From: Sva-07 sp963793335
GTDB taxonomy: Bacteria; Actinomycetota; Acidimicrobiia; Acidimicrobiales; Ilumatobacteraceae
Assembly (NCBI GenBank): GCA_963793335.1
Contig: CAWBZS010000001.1
Location: 620,001-684,000, forward strand
Direction of reading: 5' to 3'
DNA: 64,000 nucleotides
How positions within the stretch are numbered: the stretch's first letter is position 1; each line of letters begins with the position of its first letter. The notes beneath the pieces are model-generated. The model worked only from the letters and a program-made list of their open reading frames with translations. It was not told where the DNA came from and ran no database searches. The translations under genes were made by a program, and so were the position numbers. Below, in pieces: positions 21,618 to 29,806 of the stretch.

Positions 21618-23336
21618 TCAGCTGGTGCGGTCGTAGAGAATGTCGGCAACCCGATTCATGTCGGCGAGCAGCCCCGCCTGCGAGGCCCGGAGGGCATCGT
21701 GCGGAATCGTCGCCAGCAGCGCGCTGACGTCGGCCTGGCCCACTTCGACGGAGCCGGCAACCCAGCGCAGGCCGGTCTGGCCGACGTGCTGTGCGGCGTC
21801 GCGAGCGAACACTCGACTCATCGCAGCGAGTGCGTCGCCGTCGAAACGGTCAGGGCTCTTCGGGTGGCGCTCGCCCGCCAACGTCTCGGCTGCTCGCAGT
21901 GCGAACGCCTCGGCACACTCGGCCTGAGTGATCAGGTCGCCGAGGCGGAACAGCACGTGTTGGTTCCGGGTGAGGCGCGCGAGCCGGCACGACTCCATCA
22001 GGATCGACAGCGTGTGCAACGCGAGGGCTGCGTGGTCGGCACCAACCATCGGCTGGCGCTCGTGGAGCGACAGCATCGCCGTGGCACGGTCGCGGTAGTA
22101 GGCGCCCTTGGTCTTGAGGTGATGCTGCCAACGGTCGCGGGCGATCGTCATCTCCATGATCTCCGAGGTCCCCTCGTAAATCGTGGTGATGCGCACGTCG
22201 CGCTTGATCTTCTCGACCACGTATTCGCGCGTGTAGCCGTAGCCACCGAGGGCCTGGATGGCCGAATCGGCGGCATCGTTGCCGGCCTCGGTGGCCATCA
22301 ACTTCGCGATGGCTCCCTCGGTGTTCATCGCGCCGTTCTCGCCCAGGCCACGATCGATCTTGTCGGCGCTCGCTTCGATGTAGCTGCGAGCCGCCTCGAG
22401 CCGCACGGCGTGCGGAACGATCAGCTTGTGGGTGAACCCCTGCTTCTCCGACAGCGGGCCACCGCCCTGCTGGCGCTCGATGGAGTAGGCGATCGCCCGG
22501 TCGAGGGCTTCCCATCCGCCACCGAGGCCGAACGCGGCCACCATGATCCGGGTGTAGCCGAACACCTGCTGAGCCTGCTGGAGCCCCTTGCCCTCAACGC
22601 CACCGATCAGATGGTCGGCGGGCACCTCGACGTCGTCGAGGAAGAGCGCAGCGGTGTTCGACAGGCGCAGACCGTGCTTGTCCTCGGGATGTGCGGCCTC
22701 GAAGCCGTCAGCCCCCTTCGGAACCACGAACCACGACGGGCCGTCGGGGCAGAGCGCGAGCACCGTGGTCATGTCGGCGATCGACCCGTTGGAGATCCAC
22801 TGCTTGCGACCGTTGATTCGGTAGCCGGTGACCGCGCCGTCGTCGTCGAGGATTCGTTCCGCGGTGGTCTTCATCGACGCCAGGTCGCTGCCGGCGTCGG
22901 GCTCGGTCGCCCCGTAGGCGAACACGATGCCATCGTTGGCGATCGCGCCGAGCCAGCGATGTCGCTGGTCCTCGGTGGCACCGACCAGGATCGGGTCGCT
23001 GCCGAGGAACGTGGCGAACACGGCGGTGGCGAGGCCGATGTCGTGGCGGGCCATCTCTTCGCAGATGCGATACGAATCGAACGCATTGCCGTCCATGCCG
23101 CCGTACTCCTCGGGGACGAACACGAGCTGCACACCGAGTTGCTCGGGGTCGCTCATCGCCCGCACGATGTCTTCCGGACAGACATCGTCGCGGTCGAGGT
23201 CGAGCTGGCGCTGCGGCGTGAGGTGGTGGTCGACGAAGTCGCCGAGGCCACCGATCATCATCTCCAGCGTGTCGGTGTCGAGGCCAGCGCCCCCGACGTG
23301 GCTGACCACTCCCGCATCGTCGACGGTGGCGGTCAT
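21618..23336 (-). CDS. Acyl-CoA dehydrogenase, first gene of the synthase operon
   Basis: 572 residues, longer than the usual ~390, because of a C-terminal helical extension as in some long-chain enzymes. FAD-dependent alpha,beta-dehydrogenation of acyl-CoA is the family reaction. Visible features: FAYGATEPDAGSDLASMKTT (FAD/substrate region), RKQWISNG, ALGGYGYTREY, and YEGTSEIMEM containing the usual catalytic Glu. The ATG at 23334-23336 was preferred; the frame is open upstream but not protein-like. It leads the operon with synthase A (45-nt gap). It may introduce a double bond in the product, or stand in for the missing enoyl reductase running in reverse; both are inference. A TACCGT box at 23382-23387 could be the operon promoter. 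Confidence 0.88.
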   Translation of the reverse strand: MTATVDDAGVVSHVGGAGLDTDTLEMMIGGLGDFVDHHLTPQRQLDLDRDDVCPEDIVRAMSDPEQLGVQLVFVPEEYGGMDGNAFDSYRICEEMARHDIGLATAVFATFLGSDPILVGATEDQRHRWLGAIANDGIVFAYGATEPDAGSDLASMKTTAERILDDDGAVTGYRINGRKQWISNGSIADMTTVLALCPDGPSWFVVPKGADGFEAAHPEDKHGLRLSNTAALFLDDVEVPADHLIGGVEGKGLQQAQQVFGYTRIMVAAFGLGGGWEALDRAIAYSIERQQGGGPLSEKQGFTHKLIVPHAVRLEAARSYIEASADKIDRGLGENGAMNTEGAIAKLMATEAGNDAADSAIQALGGYGYTREYVVEKIKRDVRITTIYEGTSEIMEMTIARDRWQHHLKTKGAYYRDRATAMLSLHERQPMVGADHAALALHTLSILMESCRLARLTRNQHVLFRLGDLITQAECAEAFALRAAETLAGERHPKSPDRFDGDALAAMSRVFARDAAQHVGQTGLRWVAGSVEVGQADVSALLATIPHDALRASQAGLLADMNRVADILYDRTS

Positions 23337-23381
23337 GAGCAGATTCCCGGTGAAACAAGGCCCTGAGTCATATGTCTCTCC

Positions 23382-23387
23382 ACGGTA
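23382..23387 (-). promoter_or_regulatory. Candidate -10 box (TACCGT) for the synthase operon
   Basis: TACCGT on the minus strand lies 45 nt before the dehydrogenase start, in the divergent gap to the YihY gene. The leader would be about 35-40 nt. There is no clear -35, so this is weak. Confidence 0.3.
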
Positions 23388-23526
23388 GAGAACGACACAT
23401 GGCGGCGCAACGGCCAATGGTCCCCGATGCCCGAGCTCCCGGGCAGGGCGGTCGCGGACGGGTGATGTGGCCCCGATCGTTCGAGCGGCGACATACTTCG
23501 GGCCTGATGCGACTGGCCGCACCCCG

Positions 23527-24447
23527 ATGACCAACAAGACCACAGCGATCACCGAGCGGGTGGGGCGCCTCACCCGGACGCTGCCGTGGCGCGTCGCCGA
23601 CGAGACCGTGGCCACGCTCCGTGCCGAACGCGTCCCACGTCTCGGTGCGGGCCTCGCGTACTACGGGCTGTTCGCCCTGGTGCCGTTGCTCGCCATCGCG
23701 ATCGCCATCGCCGGATTGGTGTTCGAGAATGCGCAGGTCAGCGAGGCACTCACCGCTCGCCTCGCCGAGTTGCTCGGCCAAGAGGTCGACTCCGCCGCGG
23801 TGGTCGACCAGGCGGCCGACTTCGTCGACGACGGCTCGACGCAGTTCGGCTTCGGCCTGGTCGGGCTGATGTCGCTACTCCTCGGTGGTTCGGTCTTCTT
23901 CCTCGCCTATCAGGACGCGCTCAACGTCATCTTCCGCCAACCACCCCGATCGGGCCTCAAGTTCAGCTTCCGGCGGCGACTCCGGGCGTCACTCGTGGTG
24001 TTGCTGACCGGGACGGTGATCGTGACGATGCTCGTGGCCCAAGCCCTGATCGGACTGATCAACGCCCTGCTGCCGAGTCTGATCGAGGGGTCCGACGTCG
24101 TCGTCGGGTCGCTGGGACTCGTCGCATCGGCTGCGCTCGGCGCGTTGCTGCTGACCATCCTCGTGCGGACACTCGTGTACGAACCCATCCATTGGCGGTC
24201 CGCGCTCGTCGCCCAGTCGATCACGGCGGTGTGCCTGGGGATCGGTGCATTCGGCTTCGGCGTCTACATGGACAGGATCGGCGGGCGCTCGCTCCAGGGA
24301 GCCACGGCCGGCGTGTTCGTCACGATCCTGTTCATCTACGTCGAGGCGCAGATCCTGCTGGCCGGCGGAGCGCTCACCAAGGCGCTCGAGTCCGAGCGGC
24401 TCGCCGGCAACGCCGGCGCTCAGGGCGACACCGACGGCGAATCCTGA
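23527..24447 (+). CDS. YihY/BrkB-family inner membrane protein
   Basis: 306 residues from ATG 23527. Six hydrophobic helices are visible, including YYGLFALVPLLAIAIAIAGL, the LMSLLLGGSVFFLAYQDALN region, LVVLLTGTVIVTMLVAQALI, VASAALGALLLTILV and the final GVFVTILFIYVEAQILLAGG. RRLRASLVVL and ALNVIFR match the conserved loop of the family. YihY proteins are widespread membrane proteins without a settled biochemical role (the old 'ribonuclease BN' name is wrong). It ends 13 nt from the convergent lipoprotein gene. Confidence 0.85.
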   Translation: MTNKTTAITERVGRLTRTLPWRVADETVATLRAERVPRLGAGLAYYGLFALVPLLAIAIAIAGLVFENAQVSEALTARLAELLGQEVDSAAVVDQAADFVDDGSTQFGFGLVGLMSLLLGGSVFFLAYQDALNVIFRQPPRSGLKFSFRRRLRASLVVLLTGTVIVTMLVAQALIGLINALLPSLIEGSDVVVGSLGLVASAALGALLLTILVRTLVYEPIHWRSALVAQSITAVCLGIGAFGFGVYMDRIGGRSLQGATAGVFVTILFIYVEAQILLAGGALTKALESERLAGNAGAQGDTDGES

Positions 24448-24460
24448 TCGGAACGCTGCC

Positions 24461-25927
24461 TCAGCGCTCCCAGAGGTCGGTCGTCGGGTGGAACTGGCTC
24501 CACGCGAACCAGAACGCCTCGTGTGACGACACCGGGTCGCCGGTGGCAGCGTCGACGGCTCGAAGACCGCCACCATCATCGGCGAGCGTCACGCCGGCCG
24601 CCTCCACGGTCTCGCCGGCCGCGAGCGCGTCGCGCGCGTCGTCTGCGTGGAACGCCACCGGCGTCCCGTCGTCGGTGATGACGCCGACCACCAGCTCCTG
24701 CACCCCCAGCCGATCATCGGCGGGACCGATCGGAAAGATCGGACCATCGTCGTCTCGACCCTGGAGCGGATCGAGCGAATAGCTCCTCCCGATCCCACCG
24801 TCCTCCGCGATGATCGTGGTGTCGGGGTGTGCGACCTTCCACTCGCCCCATGTCGTGCGCAGCACCGTGGTCTCCTCGAGCACGATCTCCTGATCCTGGA
24901 GTGGGCCCGACACCGCTGCGCCCGTGAACGTGTCGAACACCGAGCCGGTCCGAAGGTCGTACATCACCTTGTTCGACCGCGACAGCAGCCCAGACGTGCG
25001 GAGCACCGGCACCTCCTCGGCACCACCGACCGACACCGCATCGTCGGTGCGATACGCCTGCGCTGCGCCACAGAGCGTGCAGTAGGGGATCCCGAGGCGA
25101 CGATCGCCGAGAGTGAGGTTGAACATCTCATGGATCTCCGCGATGTTCTTCGGGATCGCCAACGCTTCGTCACCTTCCACGATGCCGAACACGATGGCGT
25201 CGTCCGGGTACCAGTCGCCGCCGTCCGCGTCGGTGACCTCCGGATCGTCGAGCGCCGGGATGCAACCTTGCGGGCAGGAATCGGCGTCGCCGAGCTCGCG
25301 GTCGTCGATCAGCACACCGCCCCAGTTGAGATACCGCCAATCGATGTCGGAGTCGGCGTCGTCGAAGAACGGTTGCCAGCGCGGCTCGACCAGCAGAAAG
25401 AGCTGCGCCTTGTCAGTGCGGAAGTCGGGGTAGTCCGGGGTGTCCCAGGCGATCAGATGATTGGTCGAGCTCAGCCACACGCTGCGATCGCGCTCCGGGT
25501 CGTCCGAGAGCGAGGTCCCGGTGAGCGATTCGAAGGCATCGACGAGCTCGTTGCCCGACTCGCCAGGGCCGAAGAAGCGCATCAGGTCAGCGACGTACCA
25601 GGCATGTCGGGGATCGCCGGATGCAACGAGTGCTTCGAGGGCCGCCTCGTCGATCTCCCCCACCTGGAGCTGTGTTGCCAGGTCGGCCATCGCCGACCGC
25701 ACCTCGGGAGCATCAGCGGTACCGGCGTCGGGAGCGTCCGGTGCCGCCGGGTAGCGGAACGGCGCTCCTCGGTCGTCCGAACCGGATGCCTCAGCGGACG
25801 ACGCGGACGATCCATCGGAATCGGAGTCGGCCGTGCTGTCGGCGCCGGTCGAGCACGACGCCATCAACATCCCACCGGCGACCAGCAGTGTGATCATCCG
25901 GGGGGTCCGTAGTGCGGTGCTCGACAT
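24461..25927 (-). CDS. DUF3179-family lipoprotein
   Basis: 488 residues. The N-terminus has a lipobox (LMASC, Cys about residue 25) followed by a Ser/Asp-rich tether, so it is anchored outside the membrane. The DUF3179 domain shows YCTLCGAAQAY, a VFGIVEGDEALAIPKNIAEI strand and VMYDLRTGSVFDTFTGAAVSG. The conserved CxxC suggests metal or redox chemistry, but no activity is established for this family. Extra cysteines (DSCPQGC) may form a disulfide. The start ATG is at 25925-25927 with TACGCT six bases upstream. It is divergent from msrB. Confidence 0.85.
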   Translation of the reverse strand: MSSTALRTPRMITLLVAGGMLMASCSTGADSTADSDSDGSSASSAEASGSDDRGAPFRYPAAPDAPDAGTADAPEVRSAMADLATQLQVGEIDEAALEALVASGDPRHAWYVADLMRFFGPGESGNELVDAFESLTGTSLSDDPERDRSVWLSSTNHLIAWDTPDYPDFRTDKAQLFLLVEPRWQPFFDDADSDIDWRYLNWGGVLIDDRELGDADSCPQGCIPALDDPEVTDADGGDWYPDDAIVFGIVEGDEALAIPKNIAEIHEMFNLTLGDRRLGIPYCTLCGAAQAYRTDDAVSVGGAEEVPVLRTSGLLSRSNKVMYDLRTGSVFDTFTGAAVSGPLQDQEIVLEETTVLRTTWGEWKVAHPDTTIIAEDGGIGRSYSLDPLQGRDDDGPIFPIGPADDRLGVQELVVGVITDDGTPVAFHADDARDALAAGETVEAAGVTLADDGGGLRAVDAATGDPVSSHEAFWFAWSQFHPTTDLWER

Positions 25928-25933
25928 GCCGTC

Positions 25934-25939
25934 AGCGTA
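25934..25939 (-). promoter_or_regulatory. -10 box TACGCT, leaderless promoter of the DUF3179 lipoprotein
   Basis: TACGCT on the minus strand is separated from the ATG at 25925-25927 by six bases, with no Shine-Dalgarno sequence between. Confidence 0.5.
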
Positions 25940-26037
25940 GGAACGAGGTGATTTCGACGATCGAACCTCCTGCGGAACACGTTCGAAACTCCTCGATCGG
26001 TACCGATGACGGTCGCAGTTTCGGGCATCCTTGGTGG

Positions 26038-26436
26038 ATGGCCGAACGAGCGATCCCCACCGACGACGAGTTGAAGGAGCGGCTCACCCCGCTGCAGTAC
26101 GACGTGACGCAGCGCGCCGGCACCGAACGAGCGTTCAGCGGCACCTACTGGGACGTGAAGGATCCCGGCACGTACCACTGCATCGTGTGCGACGAGGAGC
26201 TCTTCTCCTCCGAGACCAAGTACGACTCGCACTCCGGTTGGCCCAGTTTCACCGAGGCGATCGATCCGGCAAAGGTCACCCTGAAGGAGGACCGCTCGCA
26301 CGGCATGGTGCGCACCGAGGCCGAGTGCGCCACCTGCGGCGCCCACCTCGGCCACGTGTTCCCTGATGGTCCCGGCCCGACGGGCGAGCGCTTCTGCATG
26401 AACTCGGCCAGCCTCGACCTCAAGCCGGCCGACTGA
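26038..26436 (+). CDS. msrB: Peptide methionine (R)-S-oxide reductase
   Basis: 132 residues, typical for MsrB. It reduces the R-epimer of methionine sulfoxide in proteins, with thioredoxin as usual donor. Zinc ligands are Cys48/Cys51 (CIVC) and Cys97/Cys100 (CATC). The catalytic Cys120 is in RFCMNSASL, and HSGWPSF and GHVFPDGP are present. The resolving position holds no obvious extra Cys. ATG 26038 was chosen because the domain begins right after it; the open frame runs back to 25912 over the divergent promoter region. Confidence 0.93.
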   Translation: MAERAIPTDDELKERLTPLQYDVTQRAGTERAFSGTYWDVKDPGTYHCIVCDEELFSSETKYDSHSGWPSFTEAIDPAKVTLKEDRSHGMVRTEAECATCGAHLGHVFPDGPGPTGERFCMNSASLDLKPAD

Positions 26437-26487
26437 TCGAATCACAACACGGACAACACGGGTCAGACCCGCGATGTCCGCGATCGC

Positions 26488-26493
26488 TACGGT
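26488..26493 (+). promoter_or_regulatory. -10 box TACGGT before the MBL-fold gene
   Basis: TACGGT lies seven bases before the ATG at 26501-26503, supporting that start over an in-frame ATG at 26474. Confidence 0.45.
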
Positions 26494-26500
26494 CGGGCAG

Positions 26501-27403
26501 ATGATCGACTGGGGCGACGACGAGCGACGGCTGACCGATTCGGTGAGTGTGCTCGTCGGCGATTCCAACGGGGCCTACCCGTCCGGAAACACGCTGCTGG
26601 TTCGTGGCGCTGGGGAGTCGGTGTTGATCGACCCGTCGGTCACCGTGGTCGCACGAGGCGGCGCGCCCGTCGGCGTCGACGCCGTCATCAACAGCCACAG
26701 TCACGAGGACCACATGGCCGGCAACGGCACGTTCCCCGATGCTCGACTCCACATCCACCACCACGACCTGCTGGGAGCGCAGTCGCTCGACGGGCTGATG
26801 GAGGTGTATGGCCTCCCCGAGCACATCCGCGTCGAGTTCGAGCAGACGATCCTCGACGAGTTCCACTACACCCCTCGCCCGGATGCCGAGGGCTTCGGCG
26901 ACGGTCACGTGTTCGACCTCGGTGGCGGCGTCACCGTCGAAGCGGTGCACCTCCCCGGCCACACCAAGGGCCACAGCGGCTTCCGAATCGACGACGTCTT
27001 CTTCCTGTCGGACATCGACCTCACCGGCTTCGGCCCGTACTACGGCGACGTGTGGAGCGACCTGGAGGACTTCGAGGCGAGCCTCGCCAAGGTGCGCGAT
27101 GAGGACGCCGAGTTCTATGTGACGTTCCATCACAAGGGCGTGATCGAAGGGCGAGACACGTTCGTACAGATGGTCGACGCCTTCACGTCCGTGATCGGCC
27201 GGCGCCACGAGGCGATGCTCGAGTTCCTGCGCGAGCCCCACACGATCGACGAGATGCGCTCCCACCGGTTCATCTATCGACCCCATGTGGAGATGGCCTT
27301 CGTCGAGTCGGTCGAGCAGCGCAGCGCCGAACTCCACGTGCAGCGCATGCTCCGGCGAGGCGAAGCGGTCGAGGTCGTCCCCGGCCACTACCGGGCCGCC
27401 TGA
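26501..27403 (+). CDS. Metallo-beta-lactamase-fold hydrolase
   Basis: 300 residues from ATG 26501 (an upstream ATG at 26474 would add 9). The dinuclear metal motif HSHEDHMAG is clear, followed by LPGHTKGHSGF (third His) and FFLSDIDLTGFGPYYGD (bridging Asp), then FHHKG. The domain layout fits general glyoxalase II/MBL hydrolases acting on thioesters, lactones or phosphodiesters; the substrate is not predictable. The C-terminal ~90 residues are helical. A strong palindrome follows the stop. Confidence 0.85.
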   Translation: MIDWGDDERRLTDSVSVLVGDSNGAYPSGNTLLVRGAGESVLIDPSVTVVARGGAPVGVDAVINSHSHEDHMAGNGTFPDARLHIHHHDLLGAQSLDGLMEVYGLPEHIRVEFEQTILDEFHYTPRPDAEGFGDGHVFDLGGGVTVEAVHLPGHTKGHSGFRIDDVFFLSDIDLTGFGPYYGDVWSDLEDFEASLAKVRDEDAEFYVTFHHKGVIEGRDTFVQMVDAFTSVIGRRHEAMLEFLREPHTIDEMRSHRFIYRPHVEMAFVESVEQRSAELHVQRMLRRGEAVEVVPGHYRAA

Positions 27404-27405
27404 CC

Positions 27406-27480
27406 CCACCAACGCCCCCCGAGCCCGGGTCTCGCGGAACCACCAACGCCCCCGGAGACCCGGGCTCGGGGAACCACGTG
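27406..27480. repeat. Palindromic repeat, family 2 (terminator-like hairpin)
   Basis: CCCGAGCCCGGGTCTC at 27418-27433 and GAGACCCGGGCTCGGG at 27455-27470 are perfect 16-bp inverted arms with a 21-nt loop. ACCAACGCCCCC precedes both sides. The element starts 3 nt after the MBL stop and ends 13 nt before the next start. Related sequence lies inside coding regions at 55330-55372 and 63465-63498. It could act as a terminator although no T-run follows. Confidence 0.8.
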
Positions 27481-27493
27481 GCACGATGCGGAG

Positions 27494-28289
27494 ATGATGG
27501 ATGCTCCCGACTTCACCACGTTGCGCGTCGACGTCGACGGCCCGATCGGCCGGATGACGCTCACCCAGGGCGACAAGCTCAACCCACTCGGCACGGTGCC
27601 GCTGCGCGAGATCGCCGAAGCGGCGCGATGGTTCGACACCACGTCAGCGCACGTGGTGATCGTCACCGGGGAAGGCCGTGGCTTCTCCTCCGGCTTCGAC
27701 CTGCGGGAGTTCGCCGGCGGGGACCGAGACGATCCGAACACGGCGTCGAGCCGCGACCAGGCCGACCTCGGCCGCCTGATGGCGGAGGCGATGGATCGGA
27801 TGAGCGCGCTCACCATCGCCGCCATCAAGGGACCGTGTGTCGGCGGTGGCGTGGTGCTCGCCGGCGTCTGCGACCTGCGGATCGCCGCCGACGACACCGT
27901 CTTCTCGATCCCCGAGGTCGACCTCGGCATCCCGCTCGCATGGGGCGGCATTCCGCGGCTGGTGCGTGAGATCGGTCCGGCGTTGACGCGCGAGTTGGTG
28001 CTGACGTGCCGACCCTTCTCGCCGGACGAAGCGCTTCAGATCGGTTTCATCAACCGGATCGTGCCTCGCGCCGAGCTCGAGTCCGCCGTCGACGAACTTG
28101 CCGGGCAACTCGCACGCAAAGCTCCGAGCGTGGTGCGCACGACGAAGCGGCAGGTCAATGAAGCACTGGAGGACGTTGCGTCGACCAGCCGGGTCGTGGG
28201 CGGACGCCGACCAGCTCGGCGCTGCGATGCGCGACCCCGAGGCCCGTCAGGCTGCCCGCGCCTACCTCGCGTCCCGAAACCAGGCCTGA
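27494..28289 (+). pseudogene. Enoyl-CoA hydratase/isomerase, broken by one extra base
   Basis: The frame from ATG 27494 encodes a crotonase-fold protein: GRGFSSGFDLREFAGG, AAIKGPCVGGGVVLAGVCDL (oxyanion hole), PEVDLGIPLAWGG and RTTKRQVNEALEDVASTSR. After about 28190 this frame turns to Arg/Pro-rich noise. Another frame gives SWADADQLGAAMRDPEARQA and ends properly at TGA 28287-28289. Dropping one G from 28190-28192 restores a 264-residue protein of normal length. Whether this is a real mutation or a sequencing error cannot be told here. A second hydratase lies at 39309. Confidence 0.8.
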
Positions 28290-28326
28290 GCCCCGGCCCC
28301 GTTCACCAACCCGCGGGCGCTGAGGT

Positions 28327-29718
28327 TCAGCCGAGCAGGTCCGTGGCGACGTCGTGGAACAGGCGAGTGCTCAGTCCGAGCGAGTCGATGTCGATGCGCT
28401 CGTTGTTGCCGTGGAAACGTGAGCCGTACTCGCTTGCATCGAGCGAGGGACTGAACAGCCCGGCGCCATAGGCCACCGCGCCCATCTCGCGGTAGATCCG
28501 GGCATCGGTGAAGCCGACGACGAACTGCGGCGTCAACTGCGCCGTCGGAAACGGAGCGTTGATCGACCGCTGCAGGCTGTCCCACAACGGCGTGTCCGTG
28601 CGACTGATCGTCGCAGCATCGTTCATCAGCGGTTCGACCTCGACCTCGTCGGCGAGATCGCCGAGCGCGGCTCGCAGATGGGCTGCGACCTCGGCGGGGC
28701 CCTCACCAGGCACCGTCCGGATGTCGACGTCGATCACGACGGTGTCGGGGATCACGTTGACCTTCATCCGCCCGCCACCGGACTCGCTGCCGTCGACCAG
28801 GTTCGGCGAGAACGTCGTGTGCGTGCAGGCGTGGAAGTGCGACGCTGCGGCGGCCGACGGCAACGCGTCGAGCAGTTCCTCGATGGCGGTCGGGTCGAGC
28901 AGCGCGTCCGTCATCTCGCCGGGCAGGCCGAGCGACTCGACCTTCTGTCCCCACAGCTCGTGGAAGCGCGGCGCGGGGCGGTAGTCGTGCAGTCGCTGGA
29001 TCACGGCGGCTGCCTTGACGAGCGCGTTGTTGCGGCGGAACGGTGCCGAGCCGTGGCCGGGTGTGCCCGTCACTCTCAACCGCCGCCACGCAACGCCCTT
29101 CTCGGCCACGTTCACGCCGATGTACGGCGCCTCGGCCGGCCCGGAGTGGAGCCCACCGCTCTCGGTCAACACATAATCGGCGATGATCGCGTCGCGATGG
29201 TGGTCCGCCATCCAGCGTGCACCGTATGCGCTGCCCGCCTCCTCGTCGGCAACGCCGAAGTAGATCAGATCGCCCGTCGGTCGGAATCCGCTCGCTGCGA
29301 GGTGACGGAACGCCACGGCCATCGACGCGGTGAGGTTGAGCATGTCGACCGCTCCCCGCCCCCACACTTCGGGGCCATCGGGCCCATCGATGAGCTCGCC
29401 GCCGAAGGGGTCCTCGCTCCAGCCCGATTCGTTGACCGGCACGACATCGGTGTGGCCCATCAAGCACAGGCTCGGCGCGTCGGGGTCGGAGCCGGCGATG
29501 CGTGCGACGATCGACGTTCGTCCCGGCGCGGCGTCGAACCGCTCGACGTCGACACCAGCACCTTCGATCACCTGCTGGAGCACATCGGCGTTGCGGACCT
29601 CCCCGCCCGACTCGGCCGTGCCGTCGTTGACGCACCGGTTGCGGATCAGCACCTGGAGCAGCTCGACCGTCTCATTGGTCAGCCCGTCGAGTTCCGGATC
29701 ATCGAGGCGCGGTGTCAT
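28327..29718 (-). CDS. M20-family metallopeptidase/deacylase
   Basis: 463 residues. The dizinc site is visible: GHTDVVPV, VWGRGAVDM, and ADEEAGSAYGA with the catalytic Glu. The dimerisation domain follows (GTPGHGSAPF), and TDARIYREMGAVAYG supplies the last His-side region. M20 enzymes cleave small peptides or N-acyl amino acids in the cytosol. Length fits the M20A/carboxypeptidase-like group. It is in the same direction as the helicase gene upstream (88-nt gap). Confidence 0.87.
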   Translation of the reverse strand: MTPRLDDPELDGLTNETVELLQVLIRNRCVNDGTAESGGEVRNADVLQQVIEGAGVDVERFDAAPGRTSIVARIAGSDPDAPSLCLMGHTDVVPVNESGWSEDPFGGELIDGPDGPEVWGRGAVDMLNLTASMAVAFRHLAASGFRPTGDLIYFGVADEEAGSAYGARWMADHHRDAIIADYVLTESGGLHSGPAEAPYIGVNVAEKGVAWRRLRVTGTPGHGSAPFRRNNALVKAAAVIQRLHDYRPAPRFHELWGQKVESLGLPGEMTDALLDPTAIEELLDALPSAAAASHFHACTHTTFSPNLVDGSESGGGRMKVNVIPDTVVIDVDIRTVPGEGPAEVAAHLRAALGDLADEVEVEPLMNDAATISRTDTPLWDSLQRSINAPFPTAQLTPQFVVGFTDARIYREMGAVAYGAGLFSPSLDASEYGSRFHGNNERIDIDSLGLSTRLFHDVATDLLG

Positions 29719-29806
29719 CGCCCCAGCCTCTCACGTTTGTGCTGCAGATCCGGTGGGACGGGTCACCCAAACCGCAACGCAAACGGGATGGGGATCGGAG
29801 GTGCCG